Of a DNA stretch of 64,000 nt, positions 11,301 through 20,161 are shown piece after piece. The position numbers and the translations under genes were made by a program. Below the pieces are notes generated by a model. It was not told where the DNA came from. It searched no databases and was given only the letters and a program-made list of their open reading frames with translations. How positions within the stretch are numbered: the first letter of the stretch is position 1; every line of letters begins with the position of its first letter. Origin of the DNA: Gordionus sp. m RMFG-2023 (Eukaryota > Nematomorpha > Gordioida > Chordodea > Parachordodidae); contig NC_088775.1 in the NCBI RefSeq assembly GCF_954871325.1, positions 82,623,561 to 82,687,560 on the forward strand, given 5' to 3'.

Positions 11301-12072
11301 AATTTAATAAACACATTTATTAGTAGTATCATTTATTTATAATCGAAATATTAACTATTTATATATATTGATAATATATAAGGAAGGTCTAACTGACGAA
11401 GAACTCGAAAATTTAGACAATATGTATAAACATTACAAAAGAACTTTTAGAATCATTGGATACATGAGCCAAGTAGCCCTGAATGAAAAGATAAAAAATG
11501 ATATGGATATAGATGACATGAAAAAAGCTACCATACGTGTACGCAATTCTACCGATGAGGACAATAAAAAAAAGAAGAAAAACAAGAAGAAGAAAAACAA
11601 GAAAAAGAAAAAGAGCAAGGATAAAAAAGATAAAGATCCCAAGGATTCCACCAAAAAAGAAGGAACTGCCTCTAACAATAATGAGTGTCCTCATAAATCG
11701 GCAAAAGAAGGAAATATTCAAAAAGAAGCGAATCTCCATGACAAGATTCCGGGGTCTGACGAGGTTAAAATAGATTCAACAACCGTGAAACTCGAAAGTT
11801 CAACTGTACAACCAAAAAATACATTTGAAACTTCGCATGAATCAACCACGATAAGAGATTCAAAACCAACTATAGCAAGATCAACCAAATTACCCAAACT
11901 TACAGCTAATGATTACATATCAAAGCAGAATTCCAAGAATGTGGACGATGTTAGGACAAACAAAATAGATTCGACCAAAGATTATTATGTGCCTTACTCG
12001 GAAAAGCCTGAAAATGATGAATATTTTGACGAATACCAACAAAAGTGGAAAGAGAACAAGATCGAGCTGTAA
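8150..12072 (+). CDS. NENF: Neudesin-like secreted heme-binding-domain protein (MAPR family), four exons
   Basis: Spliced from 8150-8320, 9584-9644, 11030-11133 and 11383-12072, giving 341 residues. All junctions keep the frame (phases 0, 1, 0) and use GT-AG. Residues 1-24 form a signal peptide. The cytochrome-b5-like MAPR domain spans about 38-148, with F-T-E-P-F-L-G-R-F-D-G-S-N, then P-I-Y-V-S-I-R-G-V-V-F-D-V-T-S, then L-A-G-K-D-V-S-R-A-I-A-K, then G-L-T-D-E-E-L-E-N-L-D and I-I-G-Y. This order and spacing are those of neudesin, a secreted neurotrophic factor in vertebrates. Human neudesin is about 172 residues; here a lysine-rich block (about 174-204) and a Ser/Thr/Lys tail roughly double the length. 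The Tyr of the family's F-Y-G is kept (Tyr80), but the following P-Y Tyr (heme ligand in PGRMC1) aligns with Leu86, with a Tyr two residues later. Heme binding is therefore uncertain. Confidence 0.88.
9027..9389. repeat. GC-rich GGCCCGG fold-back element in neudesin-like intron 1
   Basis: Imperfect inverted ends GTGATCTGCA / TGCAGATCTC bracket blocks of GGCCCGGCCCGG separated by T/A runs. TACTAG on both sides looks like a short target duplication. The left end GTGATCTGCATCGGG recurs at about 48477. It lies wholly within the intron 8321-9583 and has no coding potential of its own. Confidence 0.7.
9584..9644 (+). CDS. NENF: Neudesin-like exon 2 (V-F-D-V core)
   Basis: This 61-nt exon begins after TTTGTTAAG and ends one base into a codon before GTATTT. 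It encodes P-N-E-P-I-Y-V-S-I-R-G-V-V-F-D-V-T-S-E-L. Human neudesin has I-Y-L-A-V-K-G-V-V-F-D-V-T-S here, which fixes both strand and frame. The exon is too short to show up as an open reading frame of its own. Confidence 0.87.
9891..9923. repeat. Hairpin in neudesin-like intron 2
   Basis: ATGGACGC pairs with GCGTCCAT, and GGGT pairs with ACCC across a 2-base bulge and a 7-base loop. A second small palindrome around TCACAGTAGGTCACTGTGA follows at about 9928-9946. It is GC-rich compared with its surroundings and is probably the end of a small inserted element. Confidence 0.55.
11030..11133 (+). CDS. NENF: Neudesin-like exon 3 (A-G-K-D-x-S-R motif)
   Basis: Starting at 11030 after TTTTACCAAG, the first two bases (AT) complete the split codon GAT (Asp78). 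This gives exactly 14 residues between V-T-S and A-G-K-D, the same spacing as in human neudesin. A downstream AG at 11038-11039 would break the frame and was not used. It encodes L-A-G-K-D-V-S-R-A-I-A-K and ends with L-GTAAGA, phase 0. Confidence 0.85.
11383..12072 (+). CDS. NENF: Neudesin-like exon 4 (domain end plus long charged tail)
   Basis: Begins after ATATATAAG with E-G-L-T-D-E-E-L-E-N-L-D and continues to I-I-G-Y-M, completing the MAPR domain by about residue 148. The remaining residues are a low-complexity lysine block followed by a Ser/Thr/Lys/Asp tail ending E-N-K-I-E-L. No membrane segment or ER-retention signal is seen. AATAAA overlaps the stop (12072-12077) and another is at about 12448, but such words are common here and do not define the poly(A) site. 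Confidence 0.88.
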   Translation, partial: EGLTDEELENLDNMYKHYKRTFRIIGYMSQVALNEKIKNDMDIDDMKKATIRVRNSTDEDNKKKKKNKKKKNKKKKKSKDKKDKDPKDSTKKEGTASNNNECPHKSAKEGNIQKEANLHDKIPGSDEVKIDSTTVKLESSTVQPKNTFETSHESTTIRDSKPTIARSTKLPKLTANDYISKQNSKNVDDVRTNKIDSTKDYYVPYSEKPENDEYFDEYQQKWKENKIEL

Positions 12073-14639
12073 ATAAATATTTAAGATAATATACGTAATT
12101 ACATAAATTCATTATTTATTTACTGTTTTATGAGATATAATATAAACAGGATTGGTGCATTTTAATTAGCCAAATCATATTTTAATAATTTGTAGAGCAA
12201 TGCTTCCATTTAAAAGTTGACAGTTGACATGCAACTATTTTTATATACAAAAAAATTAATATAATTTTGTAAAATTATATTTTACCAATGACATATTTGA
12301 TAATCAAAACACGGAATAATAATTAGAATATATACTTGCAATTAATATAAAAAAACAATTGTACAAACATTGTTGACACATAATCTATAATTAATGGAGG
12401 GGAGCCATCAGTTATAATATAAAAATTTATAATTAATTTTAGTTTAATAAATAATTGATGACAAGGTCTATATATATTTATTTAACTACATCTATATGCA
12501 ATTATTATAGTTATTAGAAAAAAGTTAATACAGCATTGATATTATATTAATAAGCTGATAGTTATAATGGATATAAAAAAAATAGAAAACTAATTAAAAA
12601 AATCTTCTTTCTAAATCAGATTGCAAATAAATTAAGATAAATTAAAGATTATATTAAAGTATGTTTAACAAGAATAGAAATAAGTATATACCTCTGAAGA
12701 CCAGACCAGTTTGGGGGAGGAGGTAATATAATTTAGTTCATACATATTTTCTTTCTTCAAACGGCATCTATACTAAATTTAATACGATTTTTAACTTAAT
12801 GTTGGAAAAAAAGGCTCAGTTGCAACTTAAGTTACCTATCCTTAATATTTTTGGGTAGAAATGGTCAAAAAAGGTAAAATCAAATAAAGATGGAGTTTTA
12901 AAATTATATATATAAAAAAAATAATATTCTTTTATCATTAATTGCAAATGGCCGTAACCACGGCTTAAGGTGACAACCTTTTTAAAATCAGGAAGGTTCT
13001 TTAAAAGAAATGGCAATTTTTCTTACCCAAATTAAAGCAGGGATTTGCTGGGCGATTTTTAAATTTTAAAAATTCTGATTTGAACCTGAAATGTTTTTCA
13101 GCATGTGTTTACTTTACCTTAAGAATTTCAGATAATTTCTTCCCCATAAATTTCTTAGGTTTTTTTTTTTTAAAAAAAATTATAAGAAAAATACGTATAA
13201 AATTAAGAGTAATTCAAAATAATTATCGTCAAAAAAAATAGTGGTAAAGTTTGCACTGTGTGCAACTCTATATATATGCCGGATTATTTTTTTCGGTTAA
13301 ATCTGATTTTAACAATTTATATTCGCTCTCCTGAACCCGAAAAAATTGGATCCGAATACTCTGCCTTTAAGGTATTATAGTTTATTATAAAGATTGATTT
13401 TATATCTCTATTTACAAATCAATCGATAAAAATTAAGTCATACGTAAAATCCGACGAAAATAACAATCAACAAATATTTCATTTTTTTTTTTCAAAATTG
13501 AATTTAGCATTATTTTATCTTCCTGTGATAATTTAAAAGTGATATATTATATTACTAGCGAGATTAGTATGATAATTTTTACAAACTCTCCTAAAGGATA
13601 TTTTTCAATTATAAAATGATACACTTCGACTGTGTCCGAGCCGTCTCATTTTACATTACTTAAGGTCGCTCTTTTATTATTAATTTTTATACATAAATGA
13701 TGATATTCAAAATAACGCGGTGAATTAAGATTTTTGTTTAGCCTAAAATCATATTCTATCAGATCGCTATTCAGAATTCTAAAAGGAATAAGAACGAGCT
13801 AGAAGGTAGTATCAAAAAATATTGCGCAAGCCTGCCTATTTTTTTCAATGGCAGAAAGGTTTGGACATCTATTAACATATTCTTGAGTCTTACGTAATAT
13901 TGTTTTAGCTAAAATCTTAATTTAAAATTGGCTAAATCGAGCTGTTTATCAACGCTACTAGGACTCAGATTTCGAATTCAAAGCGTATTTATATGAGATT
14001 ATCCCATCGAGTTTAATTAGCTAAATTTATTAGTTAAAATTCTAGATTACCACCAGTTACTGAATTATGTTTTTAAATTTTTGATTTAAAGAGCCAATTA
14101 TTTTTTTACCGTTAGAGTTAGAACAATATACTTAAATTACGATTTTTTATGGAAAAAAAATAAAAGATTACATTTTGAAAACATTTCAAAAATATAAAAT
14201 AATTTTTATAAACCAGTTTAAAAAAAATATTAGAAAGATGCCCTCTTGCGGATAAAATAATATATCTGTCACATTCACATATTAAATTTAGTAATTTCGG
14301 GTTCGAAGTTAGTAGATATATATTTTTTTTAATTTATTTAAGGAGAATCATTAATTTATATTATTGACTTTTAGTTTAGTGAAGAGTTTCTTTTGAATTT
14401 TGTTTATTTTATCAACGAAAAGAAAGACATTATGTGTATTATTGTTAATTGGCAAAAGTATTAATTGTTAGAGTTAACATTAACAAGTTAAGATTTTTTT
14501 TTGATTAAAATATTAATTATTTTCTTATAAATATGTTAGGTGTTAAAGTCGTAAAATATGATGATTTAACAATAAATAATACCAAACAAATATTTTTACC
14601 CCTGGGTAAAAAACTTTTTTGGATTCACGTTCATATTGG
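12073..14639. other. Intergenic stretch without a recognisable gene
   Basis: Very AT-rich with dense stops. It holds one MITE fragment (13805-13950). Short open frames such as 12816-13016 (minus) show no domain and no convincing splice context. Confidence 0.6.
13805..13950. repeat. Palindromic MITE, left-truncated copy
   Basis: Keeps the family middle (TTGCGCAAGCCT, GGTTTGGACATCTATTAACA, GTCTTACGTAATATTGTTTT) and the right arm ending AAATCGAGCTGTTTATCAACGCTACT. Confidence 0.55.
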
Positions 14640-15060
14640 GTTGCAATAACGAGAAGCCGGGGTTAGAAATCGTACGGATTTCCAAAGTCGTGTAAATAGT
14701 TGGCCTAATTGGCATAATTATGATAATGATTTCAAAATGGGAATAATATTATGTGGAACAATTTCCAAAGGGACGCTAGTCATTTTATTTGTAGTACATG
14801 TAATAAACCAGGACATTAAACATTACACTCCCTGAGGCAAAATGTTTAACTGGAAATAATGGAGGTGGTTTCCTACCAAGAATAAATGAACCAATTAATT
14901 CTCAAGTAAAATGAGGAAAGTCAAACATTGATAAATATCATTGAAAATCGTGATGATTTCATGAAATGTTTTAAATGTGAAAGGATTTGGACATGTTGAT
15001 ATTCATTGTCAATATTAATTATGTGATAGCAAAAAGGTAAAATTAGAGATTGTGCAACAT
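14640..15060 (+). mobile_element. Gag-like retroelement fossil (possible LTR retrotransposon)
   Basis: Two CCHC zinc-knuckle traces lie about 190 bp apart, around 14795 and 14970, downstream of a segment with a gag-like character. This arrangement is typical of the nucleocapsid part of LTR-retrotransposon gag proteins. The copy is broken, with several breaks, and no LTRs, protease or reverse transcriptase could be seen nearby. It looks old. A host CCHC-protein pseudogene is the alternative. Confidence 0.4.
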
Positions 15061-15515
15061 GAATCTCGGTATAAATATTAATGAAAATAATTCTATAGAA
15101 TCTGAAGGCTGGATTGTAAAAATAATAAAGGAAACAATTTTATTATATCCTATGGGCGGGTGATTGTAAAGAAAATAGAGATAGTTTTGTTGAGTCCTAT
15201 AGAAGGGTAGATGGTAAAGGCAATTCATGAAATCAAAGATAAATTTGAAAAAGGTATAAATTTCGGGGAAAAGAATCTCATTGGGAATTAATAAAAATCA
15301 TATTAAAAGGGTATGAGATTTTAGATAAACTTTAAAAAAATGTTATAAAAGATAAGATAGTATATAATGATTAGAAGATTGGATAAAAAAAAATTTCCAA
15401 CAGAATTAAATACGGTAGACTGCTGGAATATAAAATCATGGAACAATGACATGATGGTAAAATAATGGAAATTTTTTCAAGAAACTGGAAATATGTAAAA
15501 AAAATAATTGAATGG

Positions 15516-15723
15516 AATAGAATAGAATAGAATAGAATAGAATAGAATAGAATAGAATAGAATAGAATAGAATAGAATAGAATAGAATAGAATAGAATAG
15601 AATAGAATAGAATAGAATAGAATAGAATAGAATAGAATAGAATAGAATAGAATAGAATAGAATAGAATAGAATAGAATAGAATAGAATAGAATAGAATAG
15701 AATAGAATAGAATAGAATAGAAT
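15516..15723. repeat. AATAG pentanucleotide satellite (about 41 units)
   Basis: An almost perfect array of the 5-bp unit AATAG (equivalently GAATA), 208 bp long, with no interior interruption in the sequence as given. Its uniformity suggests recent expansion. The exact length may vary or be an assembly estimate. Confidence 0.95.
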
Positions 15724-15760
15724 AAAATGGAATGAAATGGAATGAAATGGAATGAAATGG
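15724..15760. repeat. 10-bp tandem repeat flanking the satellite
   Basis: About four units of AATGGAATGA-type sequence follow the AATAG array directly. They look like a diverged outer form of the same satellite. Confidence 0.85.
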
Positions 15761-17507
15761 ATCAGATTAAATTCAGAAATCTGATAATTTTGAAATGGAA
15801 AAATTTGAAAAGGAGGTTGATATTCTAAATGATTAATATTGTGAAATATTTGTGAGAAAAACTAGGGTGGCTAGATTCTTGCAAAGTCGATCTTTATTAA
15901 GGGGGGGGGGAAGGTTATACCCATACTGCTAATATGCAGGGTTTGCTTTAAATGGCGGCCAGAAATGGGAAATGAATCCGATAATGGGATGGCGAAATAT
16001 GTCTGGGAAATTATCATGTATTGATCTGGGGGGGGGGGGTGAATTATGCCTTGGAAAACATAATGGGATATAGGGCAAATACATCGGAATACTTAAAGTA
16101 TGTGTTAATGGGATATTCGTAGAAATAATGAATAAAATTTGGGAAAAATGATATAAGGACGTTATAGCTTAGGCTAAATTTATAATTAAATGAAACCATT
16201 TATTGAATATATATTTTGAAAGGATTTAAAAACTGTACCATAAACAAGTGAATTATTGACCATTCAGCCAAAACTTTTTATCTTCTGTTTAAAATCAAAT
16301 TTTATAAAATATTTTTCATTTTTTAAAGAGCAATTATTTCGAGTTAGCGTTAAAATATTGTAAACAAATAAAATATGAGATATATTTGCCTTTATAATAT
16401 TTTCAGGTTTGAATAAATATACTTCTAACTAAGTAGACAACTTTTTGGGAGGATAAATTGAATGGAAAAAAAATGACGCAATTACTAACAAAATTATTAT
16501 CAACAATACATTTAATTCCCAATATACACAAAATATTACCTTTTATTTGCTATTTTGAATACTTTTTTTAATATTTAATAGTCCATGGTCATAAATATTT
16601 AGTTAGTTTTTATTTGTCGTTATGCCGCAAAAAGATTTCTTTTCCTAGAAGAGAACGGCACCACTTTACATTGTAATCATTTTTATATCTTCTAGAAAAC
16701 CTAAAAATGTTTGTCATATTCCCACATACATTTTATTAGAGGTCTTTGGGTTCACTTATTGTATGTCTGTGGCTATATTATTTTATAAAAATAATTTTTA
16801 TGTTTTCACTTTTTTTTAAAAAATGTTTATTTCTAAAATTTTCGAATTATTAGCCATTATTTTAAAGTTGCTAACTTTACTTCTTTATAGTGATATATTG
16901 TATACAATCTTGAGGGAGAATAATGGGGGTGGGAGAGGGGGGGTATGAGAAAATTAGCTTAAAATGGTATTTATGATAACCGGCAAATGGGGGGGGGGGT
17001 ATCGGTGCGCCTGGCTGAGATACTTAGGTAATTTGATTTAAAAATTGAGGAAAGACACAATTAAAAGTTAGGCTCAGGGGACAAAAATATCGATTATAAA
17101 ATTGTCCAATGTTTTTAAGATCGCGATCCTATTTTCTAAGTGAGTTGTCCCTATTTTGACCCTCATTTTAGGGTGGAATCTAAAACTAGGCGTGATTTTG
17201 TAGAGTTTAATTAACAATGGGGGTCTTGGAACTATTACCTGTGCCAGTAATATAATACAAACTACAACGTTCAATTCAAATTAATTTAGGATACATAAAA
17301 AAATAAGGCTAGAACAAGAGAGATGTAAATTTGTAACAATTTTATAAAACAAATGTTGATCACAAAAATACAAAAAGTGGATAATTTTCTACTTTTTTTA
17401 AGGCTTAAAATTAGTAATAATTTAAATAGAGACGGAGGAAAAGCAAGGATTTACAATAGCAATTAAATAATATGAGCCAAATTTATATATATTGAGCTTC
17501 TTAGTCT
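15761..17507. other. Intergenic stretch with poly-G runs
   Basis: No gene seen. G runs of 9-11 occur at about 15901, 16028 and 16988. The part 16720-16985 is a repeat related to 41640-41880. Confidence 0.5.
16720..16985 (+). repeat. Dispersed repeat, copy A (shared with 41640-41880)
   Basis: Shares with 41640-41880 this order of words: GGTCTTTGG.../GACCTTTGGCTATATTAT, a long T-rich middle, GTGATATATTGT.../ATGATATATTGTCTAAAT, a GGGAGAGGG...GGTATG G-rich block, then AATTAGCTTAAAATG. Direct orientation in both. Probably an uncharacterised transposon whose ends include G runs. Confidence 0.6.
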
Positions 17508-17620
17508 GAAGAATTGGTCTTGGTAGCTAGGATAGCATATTGGTTGTATTCATTCCAAATCTCAAGGTGGGTTACTGGGTTGAATCTTAATAAAGGACTG
17601 GCTGGAGTACCACCTTTGTA
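17508..17620 (+). repeat. tRNA-derived SINE-like sequence
   Basis: TAGCTAGGATAGCATATTGG resembles a tRNA D-arm with A box, and about 45 bp on, ACTGGGTTGAATCTTAAT resembles a T-arm with B box (consensus GGTTCGAATCC). No complete cloverleaf with a usable acceptor stem was found, so a tRNA-derived SINE or pseudo-tRNA is likelier than a functional tRNA. Confidence 0.35.
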
Positions 17621-19366
17621 CTCTTTTTAGTCTAGTTTTTTCGAACTCTTGGGTTTATTCTATGTAGAGGTTTAGGGCAACGTCTACCCTTTCATCCTTA
17701 AAATCATTTTTGCGATTGCCTGATTTAGAGTCTGGCCTTTCGCTTAGAGAAATATTGGATGTTTTAAGGCCACTAATGCTGGGACTTCATTATCAATCAA
17801 TAGTTTGTATCCCTCTGAAATTGTATAATCTTGTGTAGGGGAGTAACGATGGCTGAATATTCACGATAGATTGAGTATGCCGTCAATTAATCTACTCACT
17901 CCTCTCCCCCTTTTATTCTATTTGCCTATGGAGCATTACCTCTCATATAGCTTTGTTCTTATTTCTCTTTACTTGATTCATTTCACGAGTTTCATTGATA
18001 ATAAAACATAATATTGATGCACGGTTCTATAGTATACTATATATATATTTCACATCTCTAGGAATTTACCGATTTTTTTATTTGTTCGCATAAATTTTTA
18101 TGTACTACTATTCACTTTGGAATAAAATCCAATTATCTATGAATCCTATATATTAAATGAAGTGTCCGTTAAACAATATTATCAATGTCGAAGATTCTTT
18201 GAAGTGAGATGGCAGAGAGATGTTATCTATCATTGGTGGAGACACCTTTGTGCTGATTTTCACTGAATTTGCATCTATTTCCATTATTATAAGAGTAAGA
18301 AATGATTTTTGTTTATCTTTGATATTATTTATCAATAAATGGTTTTTGTGAAAACCAATAGTAATATGGGGAAAATGTGATGGCTGACATCTTCTATTAT
18401 AATAATAGAGGAATTTATGAAAAGTAACTAGAAATATCTGTAGGATAGAAAGAAAACTCTATAAAATTATAGATGAATAATGTCCCAAGTGAATCTCATT
18501 TTTTTTTTAAATTTTATTTCATGAATAATATACAAATATATATTGAATACACATTCATTATTCATGAATAATTGATAGAAAATGTAATTTTATATGAAAA
18601 ATTCCCCATTATATTTTGAAATTATTTCCAAAAAAATAAATAACATTCACACCTTGAATATATAAGTATATATTTTTTAGATGTTGAAATATTTCTGAAT
18701 GCTATTTAATTTAACACGATATAAAATAAATATTACTTTTTATAGAATGATGTTATTTATAAGTAGACATGTCCGAAAATGCTGCTGTTTATGAAATCAC
18801 GCTGGTGTGCCATCGATATTCATAACGGCGGCGCATGGCCGGCCAATAAATCTTTTAAAAATAATTTTCATAAATGATACATTTATATTTTAATGACTAA
18901 TCAACATCACTGTTGTATTGTTTTGTAAGTGTCATCAAAGAAAATGCTTAATTGCAATGATGGCACTGATTCATATCCTGGTACCCGTTTTTGAATTGCG
19001 ATTCCATTGATTATAATAAAATGCCACTCAAATGAGAACTTTAAATTTAAATGTCCCGATTAGATAGCATAGTATATTAAATAAGTTCGAAAGCCTAAGA
19101 CCTAAGATTTCAAAAATTAAAAATTGTAACTAATAGAGCAAAATTTTACATCGTTATAATTTATTATTAAAATTATAGAGTATGATGATATTAGATTAGT
19201 AAATATAGAAATTAAAAGCCAAGTGAAAATAAAATATATCTATAAATTATTTGGCAAAGTTGGTAAATAAACAATCTGCAACAAGCACAAAATATGATTA
19301 CACTTTAAATGCTTAACAAATGTCATATTCTTCTCAAAAAACCTCATTTGCAGGATATGGGATGTT
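17621..19366. other. Intergenic stretch, function unassigned
   Basis: 17621-17930 is less AT-rich than its surroundings and reads in broken frames on the minus strand, with no recognisable domain. A GC island is at 18775-18850. The remainder is A/T-rich with nothing recognisable. Confidence 0.4.
18775..18850. repeat. GC island repeat, copy 1 (GTGTGCC...CGGCGGCG)
   Basis: The words GTGTGCCATCGATATTC, ACGGCGGCGCATGGCCGGCC and AATAAATCTTTTAAAA recur in similar order at 19709-19800 (CGTGCCGATTTACGCCGC, GGCATGTCGCCGGCCG, TTAGATCTTTAAAA). A reversed piece (GGCGTTTATCGGCACACC) is at about 27407. A dispersed element is the simplest explanation. Confidence 0.45.
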
Positions 19367-19519
19367 CTATTTATAGTGAAAAGAGATGATTGAACTTCCT
19401 AATCTTTCCACGCCAGCCAAACAAAATTTGTGTTCCGGTCTAGCACACCTAATTAAAGGGATTTCTTTGCTGCTGGGTTTGACGTTGAATTCAATGAGAT
19501 TATCCTTATTTCCAGCAAA
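19367..19519 (-). CDS. 3'-terminal exon of an unidentified gene
   Basis: On the minus strand the acceptor-like TTTTATTTTAG at 19520 is followed by 50 codons with mixed, protein-like composition, then a TAG stop. The frame starts F-A-G-N-K-D-N-L-I-E-F-N and includes E-I-P-L-I-R-C-A-R-P-E-H-K-F-C, ending S-I-I-S-F-H-Y-K. It has two cysteines and a basic character, and no membrane segment. Its base composition is clearly less AT-rich than its flanks, which supports coding. I do not recognise the family. Upstream exons should lie at higher coordinates; no certain one was found. It could instead be an exon of a gene that starts beyond the visible exons. Confidence 0.55.
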   Translation of the reverse strand, partial: FAGNKDNLIEFNVKPSSKEIPLIRCARPEHKFCLAGVERLGSSIISFHYK

Positions 19520-19699
19520 CTAAAATAAAATTATATTTATAAAATGATAACGATAAAAATTACGAAATTGAGTTTGAATTTATAATTAGTTTTCTTTTCC
19601 AATAAAGATCTAAAAAATATGCCGATATTTCTGTAATGTATATTTTACTTCTAATTTAAATTTAGCTTTGTTTAAAAAAATAAAAATATTAGAAAAAAT

Positions 19700-19815
19700 T
19701 TATATCAGTGCGTGCCGATTTACGCCGCTATGTTGGCGGCTGCTAAAAAACGGCATGTCGCCGGCCGCCGATTAGATCTTTAAAACTCGAGCCGGCCGCT
19801 GAGAGTTCCGTCAGA
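19700..19815. repeat. GC island repeat, copy 2
   Basis: GC-rich block with CGTGCCGATTTACGCCGC, TGTTGGCGGC, GTCGCCGGCCGCCG and GCCGGCCGCTGAGAG. It resembles 18775-18850 and contains several short self-complementary words. Confidence 0.45.
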
Positions 19816-19985
19816 GCACTCCTGAATAAACTCGGTTGAAAAATATGAATTAAAAAATTAAATTTAGTTTTAAAAACTTTAATGATTTATTTTACTATGG
19901 CTGTTTTTTTTAAATTGATAAATTTCAACATTTTAATCATATCTAAAAAAAAAAGAAGAAATCTAAAAATTATGAATGAGCCTCT

Positions 19986-20161
19986 AGGATTGTTAAATGG
20001 CTCGAAGCCGATTTTAAATTAATATTTTAGCCATAAATAGGGCAAGTTTCAAGATTTGTTAAGATGTCCCAAATTTCTGCCAACTATAATCGAAAACCTC
20101 CAGTCTTGCGTAATATTTTTTGGCTATCGGGTTAGCCATTTTTAAAAATCAAGCCGTTTAT
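19986..20161. repeat. Palindromic MITE copy
   Basis: Left arm GGATTGTTAAATGGCTCG, then TTTTAGCCATAAATAG and AAGATGTCCCAAATTTCTGCC. Right side CTTGCGTAATATTTTTTGGC and TTAGCCATTTTTAAAAATC, ending AAGCCGTTTA. Both arms are recognisable but shortened. Confidence 0.7.

Noticed and set aside
11413-11739. Long minus-strand frames opposite the lysine-rich exon
   Set aside because: They are reverse-strand shadows of the A-rich lysine codons and read as poly-Phe/Leu. The plus frame has neudesin homology and proper splice junctions.
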